Assembly: GCA_016191165.1 (NCBI GenBank)
Contig: JACPPF010000145.1
Coordinates: 1-37,633, forward strand
Origin: Planctomycetota bacterium
GTDB taxonomy: Bacteria; Planctomycetota; Planctomycetia; Gemmatales; Gemmataceae
Direction of reading: 5' to 3'
DNA: 37,633 bases
Shown piece by piece: positions 23,181-29,932 of the stretch; position 1 is the first letter of the stretch; each line of letters starts with the position of its first letter. Position numbers and translations under genes: made by a program. A model generated the notes under the pieces. It made no database searches. It saw only the letters and a list, made by a program, of their open reading frames with translations, and had not been told where the DNA came from.

Positions 23181-24059
23181 ATGAATAGAAACATCCGTTC
23201 GTCAAAAAGGGATGGCGCGACGCTGCTTGAGTTGCTGGTCGTCATCACCATCATCGCTATTCTGATCGCGTTGCTGGTGCCCGCCGTACAAAAGGTGCGC
23301 GGGGCGGCTGCGCGAGTGCAGAGCATGAACAACCTTCGGCAAATCGTTCTCGCTTCTCATCATTTCTCTGAGGCGAACAACGGCTATCTACCAGACCTGG
23401 ACGGCTTTAACCAGGCCGCGGGCGTCCCCGACGGTTCCATTTTCCTGGCACTCATGCCCTTTATCGACCAGGGAAATCTGTTCCGCGCCTACACAGCGAG
23501 TTTCCCCGCGAACACGCGAGGGAGTGATTATTTGATCGCCGTTTTTACCAGCCCGCTGGATCCGTCGCTGTCCGTAAGCGCCAACGGTTCGTCGAGTTAT
23601 GCGGCCAATGCGGCGGTCTTCGGTCGGCAGATCAAGTCCGCGTTGCGTTTCCCTGACGGCATGTCGAATACTATTAGCTTTGCCGAACATTACGCGAACC
23701 GCTGTGGCGGCGGCACGTTTTTCAGCTGGGCGCCGAGCGGCTCAATTACCATCGACTTTGGCAACGGACCGCAGACACTTCGCCGGGCTACCTTCGCCGA
23801 CCGCGAGTTGGGAGATGTCTACCGCGTCACGCAGGAAAACCCAGCAACGTCGCGCGCCTCAATACCGGGACTGACGTTTCAAGTCCGACCGAGCCTTGCG
23901 GAATGCGACCCGCGCCTGGCGCAAACACCGCATTCCTCTGGTATGTTGGTGGCCCTTTTCGACGGCAGCGTGCGCAGTCTGGCGCCTGGCATTTCCGAGG
24001 CCACCTACTGGGCCGCCGTCACGCCCAACGGCAACGAGGTGCTGGGAGGGGATTGGTGA
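23181..24059 (+). CDS. DUF1559 pseudopilin-like protein (copy 2)
   Basis: A 292-residue DUF1559 protein with a good prepilin peptidase site: [20 protein letters not shown], cleavage after Gly, Glu at +5. The C-terminal H-x9-DG motif is [26 protein letters not shown] lies 5 bases before the ATG. It follows the UGA-containing DUF1573 gene by 41 bases. The region from about 23790 to the stop matches copy 1 almost base for base, including the GTGA overlap at the stop and the first bases beyond it, while the middle is more diverged. This indicates duplication or gene conversion. It is the last gene of the cluster on this strand; no MauE-like gene follows it. Confidence 0.95.
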   Translation: MNRNIRSSKRDGATLLELLVVITIIAILIALLVPAVQKVRGAAARVQSMNNLRQIVLASHHFSEANNGYLPDLDGFNQAAGVPDGSIFLALMPFIDQGNLFRAYTASFPANTRGSDYLIAVFTSPLDPSLSVSANGSSSYAANAAVFGRQIKSALRFPDGMSNTISFAEHYANRCGGGTFFSWAPSGSITIDFGNGPQTLRRATFADRELGDVYRVTQENPATSRASIPGLTFQVRPSLAECDPRLAQTPHSSGMLVALFDGSVRSLAPGISEATYWAAVTPNGNEVLGGDW

Positions 24060-24144
24060 ACGCGGGCCGAGGCGGCGCAGACGACAAAAAACCTCGCCTA
24101 AAGTACGAATTGCGTCAACCGCTTCCTTCGTGCGCGGTGCTACT

Positions 24145-24309
24145 TCAGAACATCACTGCATACGCCACAAACGAATAAAGCACGACGCCCGTGATGAAGA
24201 TGCCAAGCATCAAGGCGACGACGGCCCTGCCGGCGGCGAAATCTTCCGCTTGAAAGGTGTCCCATTCGGCGGCGGTGAAAACGTTCGTGGTAGGTGTATG
24301 ATCGGACAT
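24145..24309 (-). CDS. 54-residue single-helix membrane protein
   Basis: A short frame begins with ATG at 24309 preceded by GAGGA at 9 bases, and reads MSDHTPTTNVFTAAEWDTFQ, then AEDFAAGRAVVALMLGIF, then a membrane helix to AYAVMF and TGA at 24147-24145. The layout (soluble acidic N-terminus of about 25 residues, then one helix) is that of a small inner-membrane subunit or regulator. No family is named. It is convergent with the second DUF1559 gene and lies downstream of the FG-GAP gene (start of this gene 115 bases from the FG-GAP stop). Confidence 0.75.
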   Translation of the reverse strand: MSDHTPTTNVFTAAEWDTFQAEDFAAGRAVVALMLGIFITGVVLYSFVAYAVMF

Positions 24310-24423
24310 TTCTTGAATCCTCGCACCGAAAAAAACCCCTTGTTCATCCTTATTGTATCAAAAAAGCGCGTGCCCGCGCTCAACATCCCGCGGCCTTTTG
24401 GCCGCGGGCGTGGCAGCTGATTG

Positions 24424-26103
24424 TCAGCGTACTTGCAGGAATACGTGAACGCCTTTCTTGTTGGCGACGATCACGTCGGGCCGGCCGTCGCCGTTCATGT
24501 CGGCGATGGCAAACGAGGTGCCGATGCCGGAGTCAACGTCGATCAGGTGCGGGGTGAAGCTGACCATGCCATCCTTGTTTCGTTTGGCCTGGAACCAGTA
24601 GAGGCAAGCCGGGTCGTTGGGCCCAGCATCGCCGCGCGGACCGTGGGCCCACCAGCGCCGGCCCGTGACGAGGTCCGGCAGGCCATCGCCATCGATGTCA
24701 ACCATTTGCATGGCATGTGTCTGCGACGGCAACGAAAATCGCCCGCGGTCGGCGATGAGCAGCGTGTACTGCATCGAGCCGTCCGCCCGGGTGGCTGAGC
24801 CCACGCCAATCTCGAAATTCGGCAACACCAGGTCGCGATCCTTGTCGTTGTCAGGCAGGAGTGTCAGGGCGAAGCGCTGTAGCGCCGTCAGCGTGTTTTT
24901 TTTCCCCTTCTTTTCCTCGGCCGGTTTGGCGAATGCTTTGGAATTGACCACCAGAATCTTGCCGGGGAATTTGCCAGCGATGTTCGCTTCCTTGGCGTCT
25001 GATTTTGCCAGGCGTTCGGCGTGATCGCGCGCCATGGCGCACAGGGCGGGGTGAGCCGCGAACGGCGCGCGTTTGAGGTGATCGGTGCGAACGCGGGTAA
25101 TCGCGTCGTAAAGGGCGCGTTCGTCCGTGGAGAACTTCAAGCTATCGGGCAACTTCGCAAGTTCGAAGGGATTGCGGAACAGTTCATGCCGCACAAAGGC
25201 GCCAGGGTCCTTCTGCTGACTCCACCAGAAGCCGTAGTTGTGGGCGCTCGTGCTGAGGATGTCGGCCTTGCCATCGCCATCGACGTCGTAAGTGTACATA
25301 TCGGCGCACGGGGCCGTGATGTTGGCGGCATGAAACCTCCAGGGCGCGCCGTCAGGCTTGGCGGGTTGCTCCCACCAACCTTGCGGGACGATGATGTCGC
25401 CGCGCCCATCGCCATTGACGTCGCCGAAGCCCAGGCCATGATCGAATCGGCGGGTTCCGGGAATGCGTTTTTCCTTGGTGCTGAGGCCGCTGATGGAAAC
25501 ACGCTTCCAGGGTTGAGTTGGGTCTTTTCCGGGAAGGAAGTAGCACATCTCCCCGCGGTCGTCATAGCTGCCCTTTTTGTCCTCGCGCGGCGGGTTCCAG
25601 CCCATGACAAGCTGCTTTTTGCCCGTCTTAAACAGATCGACATAAATGGGGGTCTCGTTGCACGCGCTGTTGGTCAGCAAGTGTTCCTTCCAGAGTCCGC
25701 CCTTGGCGCCGGGGTTCTCATACCAGTAGCACGGGTCGCCGGGGAAAGGGATGACGATTACGTCGGGCCAGCCATCGCCGTTGAAATCGTCGGGGAAGCA
25801 GCAAAACGAGTGGGTGTAGACGCCAAGGTTGAACTTGCGGTCGAGGCGCAGGATATGGCGTTTCCACGGGCCGGCCGGATCCTTGGGAGCCTCATACCAG
25901 CAATCGCCAACGATGACATCGGGTCGGCCGTCCTTGTTGACATCGGCCACGCCGACACCTTCGGAGCGGAAGTTTTTGTCGAGGACGATGCGTTTCCAGG
26001 AAATCGTCGGCGTCTTACCCGCCCTGATCGGCTGGGCGTCAGCCCTTGCAACGAGGATGGCGGTAAGGAGCAACGCGAGAATGAGCCCGTTGGTGAGTTT
26101 CAT
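24424..26103 (-). CDS. exported VCBS/FG-GAP repeat protein with a possible CAP-like insertion
   Basis: 559 residues from ATG 26103 (GAGG 8 bases upstream; the frame extends to 26232 without support). The signal peptide is LILALLLTAILVARADAQ. Six calcium-binding FG-GAP type loops are visible: DVNKDGRPDVIV, DFNGDGWPDVIV, DVNGDGRGDIIV, DVDGDGKADILS, DIDGDGLPDLVT and DMNGDGRPDVIV, consistent with a beta-propeller. Between the fourth and fifth, residues about 300-440 break the pattern. The segment starts ALYDAITRVRTDHLKRAPF, continues ALCAMARDHAERLAKS, and ends NFEIGVGSATRADGSMQYTL, which resembles a degenerate CAP/SCP domain inserted in the propeller. Secreted or surface-located; the ligand is unknown. 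A candidate promoter lies at 26140-26168. Confidence 0.9.
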   Translation of the reverse strand: MKLTNGLILALLLTAILVARADAQPIRAGKTPTISWKRIVLDKNFRSEGVGVADVNKDGRPDVIVGDCWYEAPKDPAGPWKRHILRLDRKFNLGVYTHSFCCFPDDFNGDGWPDVIVIPFPGDPCYWYENPGAKGGLWKEHLLTNSACNETPIYVDLFKTGKKQLVMGWNPPREDKKGSYDDRGEMCYFLPGKDPTQPWKRVSISGLSTKEKRIPGTRRFDHGLGFGDVNGDGRGDIIVPQGWWEQPAKPDGAPWRFHAANITAPCADMYTYDVDGDGKADILSTSAHNYGFWWSQQKDPGAFVRHELFRNPFELAKLPDSLKFSTDERALYDAITRVRTDHLKRAPFAAHPALCAMARDHAERLAKSDAKEANIAGKFPGKILVVNSKAFAKPAEEKKGKKNTLTALQRFALTLLPDNDKDRDLVLPNFEIGVGSATRADGSMQYTLLIADRGRFSLPSQTHAMQMVDIDGDGLPDLVTGRRWWAHGPRGDAGPNDPACLYWFQAKRNKDGMVSFTPHLIDVDSGIGTSFAIADMNGDGRPDVIVANKKGVHVFLQVR

Positions 26104-26139
26104 GGGGTAACCTCGATTCAGCGAATTAGCCATCAGGCG

Positions 26140-26168
26140 ATTATGATGAGTTCGGGGGCTTCGTGCAA
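26140..26168 (-). promoter_or_regulatory. candidate promoter for the FG-GAP gene
   Basis: On the minus strand TTGCAC (26168-26163) and CATAAT (26145-26140) are 17 bases apart; the -10 box matches 5/6, the -35 box only 3/6. The leader would be about 30 bases. This sits in the 402-base divergent gap 26104-26505, where no other clear element was seen except a weaker candidate (TTGCGT, 17 bases, TAAGAT at 26379-26407) facing the next + strand gene. Confidence 0.35.
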
Positions 26169-26505
26169 TAGTCAACGTGGCGATTCTTTTTTTTCGTCGC
26201 TTGCAGCCGGATTCGGACAGGTTCTTACCCAATCCTCCACCGCATGGCTTACGGCGCCTCGGGCACGCGAGTTAGCATTTGACCTCTATCCCTCATTCCG
26301 AAATCCTTGCCTGAATTCTTGGTGCGGAACAATCCCCCTCGTTTCCAGGTGAATTTTCAATTCCTGCCGTCCGATTTTTTGCGTAGGGCTGGTCTGTGCA
26401 GTAAGATTTCGTGAACAGGGCGGAAACACCGCACATTCAAGACCGCGCAGCGTGACAATGGCGCGCGAAAGCCGCGCCCGCGAAATCAAACTGGGGAGAA
26501 TGGGA

Positions 26506-26883
26506 ATGTCCAAGCAACTCATGGAAATCGTTCTCCCTCGCCTTGCTCGTCCCCTCTACCAACACCTTGAGGCTTTCCAGCTTGGTCGACTCGATGAACT
26601 GCAATTCACCAAAAAATTTGAAAAAGAGCTGCAAAGACAGCATTGCTGGCTGGCGCAGCGAGGAATCGATGTAGCCAAGGCGGCGGTGGCGATCCACGCC
26701 GCAGTGATCGTGCTCAGTCTGCCGGGTTTGCGGTCTGAAGCGGATGAATCCAAGTTGCCGCTCGAAGTGCTCGAATTCCGAGCCATTCGCGAGGCCGCCA
26801 ATGACGTGGCCGAAAACTACGGCATGGACCGGGCTCGCGCTTTGCAATCCATCTCGCGCCTCGTGGCCCGCTATGCGGATTAG
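26506..26883 (+). CDS. small protein of unknown function
   Basis: 125 residues from ATG 26506, preceded by GGGGAG at 7 bases; the frame is open to a GTG at 26452 with another ATG at 26458, but those lack a ribosome site. The sequence is mostly helical: MSKQLMEIVLPRLARPLYQH, then LQFTKKFEKELQRQHCWLAQ, a hydrophobic helix AKAAVAIHAAVIVLSLPG, then LEVLEFRAIREAANDVAENY ending RALQSISRLVARYAD. There is no signal peptide and no recognised family. It converges on the methyltransferase gene with a 56-base gap. A functional link to the methyltransferase is possible but unsupported. Confidence 0.7.
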   Translation: MSKQLMEIVLPRLARPLYQHLEAFQLGRLDELQFTKKFEKELQRQHCWLAQRGIDVAKAAVAIHAAVIVLSLPGLRSEADESKLPLEVLEFRAIREAANDVAENYGMDRARALQSISRLVARYAD

Positions 26884-26939
26884 AAACGGTTCACGACACT
26901 TCGTGGAAGCGATCCTTTCGACGCCTCTGCGAAGCATCG

Positions 26940-27848
26940 CTACCGACGCACAAATCGTCTACGCTTTTTGTTTTCTTTCTCTTTCTCGTCAAGCCGCTTG
27001 CCGTTCTTGGTACTGGGTGCGCTGGTGAGCGGATCGTCCGCGCCATCGAGCGCCTGCCCAACAACCGTGGCATCGAGGCGCTCGCGAATTCGTGCTGCAT
27101 AATTCTCGGAAAACTCAAAACCAAGCCATTCTCGGCCGAGTTTCTTGGCCACGATCAGCGTGCCGCCCGACCCGGCGAATGGATCGAACACCAGGTCCCC
27201 GGGGTTGGAAGACACCTCGATGATGCGGCCAAGCAAACGCTCGGGCATTTGGCAGCCGTGAAAACCCGCCCGCTCCTTGAAGGTTCCGCACACGCGCGGG
27301 AAATACCAGGTATCCTCGTCCGGCGTCAATCCCGAGGGCAGGTCCTGGGGCCGAAGTATCCAGGTATCGTCGGGCAATCGCCCGCCGGCTTTGGCACGCG
27401 AATCCTGATAGACCAGCTGCCGTGCCGACGGAACCTTGATCGCCTCCGTGTTAAACGTAAAAGCTTCGGGATTTTTCACGAAGTGAAAAAGATGGGTATG
27501 GCTGCGGCTAAACTTTTTCGTGCAGTTGACGCCGAAAGTGTAATACCAGATCACCCAGCTTCGGCACGAAAAGCCGATGTCGCGCTGGAAAAGCACCTTC
27601 AGCTCGGCCGCAAAATCGTCCCCGATGGCAAGCCAGAACGTGCCATTCGGCTTGAGCACTCGATGCACCTGGTCAGCCCAGGTCCTGGACCAGGAGAGGT
27701 ACTCGTCGGCATTTTTTCGGTCTTCGTAAACGTCGTACTTGTAGCCGATGTTGAAGGGCGGATCAGCGAAAACCAGATCGACCGAACCCGCGGGTAGCTC
27801 GGTCATACCTGCGACGCAGTCACCTTGATGGAGGAGGTTGCGCTTCAC
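26940..27848 (-). CDS. site-specific DNA-methyltransferase, adenine-type, orphan
   Basis: A 302-residue amino-methyltransferase. The catalytic motif IV DPPF is at 29-32 ([13 protein letters not shown]) and the SAM-binding motif I is [10 protein letters not shown] at 221-230, the beta-class order typical of RsrI/MboII/CcrM-like N6-adenine enzymes. The [18 protein letters not shown] segment (61-78) is also typical. The last 40 residues are charged and Lys-rich. The GTG start has AAGGA 8 bases upstream. No restriction endonuclease or specificity gene lies nearby, so it is an orphan methylase, possibly regulatory or part of a lost restriction system. The target sequence cannot be predicted. It is divergent from kdsD. 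Confidence 0.93.
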   Translation of the reverse strand: MKRNLLHQGDCVAGMTELPAGSVDLVFADPPFNIGYKYDVYEDRKNADEYLSWSRTWADQVHRVLKPNGTFWLAIGDDFAAELKVLFQRDIGFSCRSWVIWYYTFGVNCTKKFSRSHTHLFHFVKNPEAFTFNTEAIKVPSARQLVYQDSRAKAGGRLPDDTWILRPQDLPSGLTPDEDTWYFPRVCGTFKERAGFHGCQMPERLLGRIIEVSSNPGDLVFDPFAGSGGTLIVAKKLGREWLGFEFSENYAARIRERLDATVVGQALDGADDPLTSAPSTKNGKRLDEKEKENKKRRRFVRR

Positions 27849-27939
27849 GGTGCATCCTTGTTTGAACGGAACGATTTGAACTTAATATAGGTCGCGTTAC
27901 CGGGATTGAAAGGTCTGTGCCGCGATCCAGTTTGACGCA

Positions 27940-28004
27940 TCCGAGCCTGAGCGCCAGCGACGGGTTACCCGGTGCAACGCTGTTCGCTGGCGCTCAGGTT
28001 CGGA
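27940..28004. repeat. inverted repeat, GAGCCTGAGCGCC family, second copy
   Basis: 27940-27960 (TCCGAGCCTGAGCGCCAGCG plus A) pairs with 27984-28004 with a single G/A change and a 23-base centre. It matches the element at 261-312. It is in the 381-base divergent gap between the methyltransferase and kdsD, which also holds the kdsD promoter at 28129-28156. Confidence 0.85.
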
Positions 28005-28128
28005 CCGAAACAGGCCGCGCTTCTTGCCTAGCTTAACGGAGAGTCACCATCCTGCGTCTATTTTCAGGAAAATTGGCCATCTTGCCGGTGTTTGCCGATT
28101 GATGAAGAGAGGCGAAAGCGCCCTGCCG

Positions 28129-28156
28129 TTGCATTTCCTGGTCGGGTCGTTATAAA
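28129..28156 (+). promoter_or_regulatory. sigma-70-type promoter for kdsD
   Basis: TTGCAT (28129-28134) and TATAAA (28151-28156) with a 16-base spacer. The -10 matches 5/6. The leader to ATG 28230 would be about 65 bases. Confidence 0.5.
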
Positions 28157-28160
28157 CGAC
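28146..28160. promoter_or_regulatory. palindrome overlapping the kdsD -10 box
   Basis: GTCGTT (28146-28151), ATA, AACGAC (28155-28160) is a perfect 6+3+6 palindrome that contains the TATAAA box. Its position is that expected for a repressor operator; no regulator for it is known from the window. A chance hairpin is the alternative. Confidence 0.35.
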
Positions 28161-28229
28161 GGATAGCGCGACCAGATGCTTCTCTCTGTTTAATGAGAGG
28201 GAAGGTAAACGTAGGGCAAGGATGCTCCC

Positions 28230-29255
28230 ATGACGTTGCAAATTCATCCCATCGATGATCGGCTCGACTACGCGCGGCAAATCGTGCGCGGTGAGGCGGC
28301 AGCGTTGCTGAGTGTCGCAGATCGGCTGGACCAGTCGTTTCTCGACGCGGTCGAACTATTTCACCGCTGCCCCGGACGAATCTGCATCACCGGCACCGGC
28401 AAATCGGCGGATGTGGGGCAGAAGATCGCAGGCACGCTCAACTCCACCGGCACGCGCGCCTACACGCTTGACGCGACCCGCGCGGTGCACGGCGATCTTG
28501 GCATGATCCACCAGGACGATGTCGTCCTCGCGCTGTCCTTGAGCGGCGAGACCGAGGAAATCGTCAAACTGCTTCCCTCGCTGCGCCAGCTGGCGATGGC
28601 CATCGTCGGTTTGACCAGCAACGAGAACAGTACGCTTGCAAAGAGCTCCGACGTGGCGCTGGTTCTCGGCCCGCTGGAAGAGGTCTGCCCGTTGGGCCTG
28701 GCCCCAAGCACCAGCACCACCGCGATGATCACTGTCGGCGACGCCCTCGCCTTTGTCCTCATGCGCATGCGCGAATTCACCCACGAGGATTTTGCCCGCT
28801 TTCATCCCGCGGGGAGCCTTGGGCGCAAACTTCTCAAGGTCGAAGCGATCATGCGCCAGGGCGCGGAGTTTCGCATTGCCGCGGCCGACAAGACAATTCG
28901 CGAGGTGTTTGCACAGGAGAAGCGGAAGGGCCGGCGCACCGGGGCGGTGGTACTCATCGACGCCGAGGGAAAGCTGACCGGGCTTTTCACCGACAGCGAC
29001 CTGGCCCGACTCTTCGAGCAACACCGGGACGCGGCGTTCGACCGTCCGATTTGCGAAGTGATGACGCCCAGGCCGATCACTGTCCAGGTCGGCACGCGCC
29101 TGACCGATGCGCTCGACATCCTGCGCAACCGCAAGATCAGCGAACTGCCGGTCGTGGACGCGGCAGGCAAACCGGTCGGCATGATTGACATCACGGATTT
29201 GATTGGCCTGGTGTCGCGGGAGGAGGCAGATGCCTGCCTGCGAGCCGCGGGGTAA
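28230..29255 (+). CDS. kdsD: arabinose-5-phosphate isomerase, KdsD/GutQ type
   Basis: A 341-residue cytoplasmic enzyme that interconverts ribulose-5-phosphate and arabinose-5-phosphate, the first step of Kdo synthesis. The SIS domain (about 40-185) has CITGTGKSADVGQKIAGTLN, then AVHGDLGMIHQDDVVLALSL, SGETEEIVKLLPSL and the conserved CPLGLAPSTSTTAMITVGDA. EDFARFHPAGSLGRKLL leads into two CBS domains (about 210-335), including VMTPRPITVQVGTRLTDALD. AAGGA lies 8 bases before the ATG. kdsC follows after a dispersed repeat, so the two form a Kdo operon with the LptC/OstA-like gene behind them. Confidence 0.95.
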   Translation: MTLQIHPIDDRLDYARQIVRGEAAALLSVADRLDQSFLDAVELFHRCPGRICITGTGKSADVGQKIAGTLNSTGTRAYTLDATRAVHGDLGMIHQDDVVLALSLSGETEEIVKLLPSLRQLAMAIVGLTSNENSTLAKSSDVALVLGPLEEVCPLGLAPSTSTTAMITVGDALAFVLMRMREFTHEDFARFHPAGSLGRKLLKVEAIMRQGAEFRIAAADKTIREVFAQEKRKGRRTGAVVLIDAEGKLTGLFTDSDLARLFEQHRDAAFDRPICEVMTPRPITVQVGTRLTDALDILRNRKISELPVVDAAGKPVGMIDITDLIGLVSREEADACLRAAG

Positions 29256-29316
29256 TGGGAGGCTTCGGCTTCCCGGAACACCGCGGGAGGAGATGCCGAG
29301 TTTCCTTGCCACTCCC

Positions 29317-29379
29317 GTAGGTCAGGCTTTCCAGCCTGACGCTTTCGGCATCCGCGTCAGGCTGGAAGGCCTGGCCTAC
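29317..29379. repeat. GTAGGTCAGGCTTTCC inverted repeat, copy 3
   Basis: The left arm 29317-29340 is GTAGGTCAGGCTTTCCAGCC plus TGAC. The right arm ends GCCTGGCCTAC at 29379 with two differences. It lies between kdsD and kdsC, 28 bases before the kdsC start, where open frames through it read VGQAFQPD, a tell-tale spurious peptide of this repeat. Confidence 0.92.
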
Positions 29380-29407
29380 CGGAGAGGGGACGCATCGTGG
29401 AGAGCCC

Positions 29408-29932
29408 ATGAACCTGGTCCAGCGCTGCGCTCGCATTGAAGTGCTGGTGCTCGACGTGGACGGCGTGCTCACCGATGGCAGGATCGTTTACACCGATGCT
29501 GGCGAGGAGATCAAGGCGTTTCACGTGCGTGACGGGTCAGCCGTGAAGTTGTGGACTTCCCTTGGCAAGTATGCGGGGATTATCACGGGTAGAACGTCGG
29601 CCATCGTTGAACGCCGAGCGAAAGAACTGGGATTCCACGCCGTCGCGCAGGGGGTGGCCCACAAGAAGGCGGCGCTTCTGGACATGTTGGCGCCCCTCGG
29701 ACGAACGCGGGATGAAACCTGCGTGATCGGGGACGACATCGTCGATCTGGGCATGATGCGAGCGGCCGGATTGGCCGTCGCCGTCGCCGACGCCTGCGAG
29801 GAGGCAAGGCAGGACGCCCATTATGTAACCGACGCGCCTGGAGGGCGCGGCGCGGTTCGGGAAGTGATCGAGTTGATCTTGCGTGCGCAAGGGCATTGGG
29901 AAGCCGTGATTGCACGCTACCGCAGTGAATGA
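29408..29932 (+). CDS. kdsC: 3-deoxy-D-manno-octulosonate 8-phosphate phosphatase
   Basis: A 174-residue HAD-superfamily phosphatase that dephosphorylates Kdo-8-phosphate. Motif I DVDGVLTDG is at about 17-25 and motif II IITGRTS near 58. KKAALLDML follows near 86-94 and motif IV GDDIVDLGMM near 110. There is no cap domain, and the length is normal. GGAGAG stands a few bases before the ATG. The TGA overlaps the ATG of the next gene (ATGAATG context at 29929-29932). The kdsA and kdsB steps are not in the window. Confidence 0.95.
   Translation: MNLVQRCARIEVLVLDVDGVLTDGRIVYTDAGEEIKAFHVRDGSAVKLWTSLGKYAGIITGRTSAIVERRAKELGFHAVAQGVAHKKAALLDMLAPLGRTRDETCVIGDDIVDLGMMRAAGLAVAVADACEEARQDAHYVTDAPGGRGAVREVIELILRAQGHWEAVIARYRSE

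Noticed and set aside
25021-26352. 443-codon + strand open frame under the FG-GAP gene
   Set aside because: Opposite the calcium-loop repeats; its apparent periodicity (AIAIDV) is the reverse image of DxDGDG codons.
29203-29439. Open frame reading VGQAFQPD between kdsD and kdsC
   Set aside because: It is the translation of the dispersed GTCAGGC repeat, not a gene.
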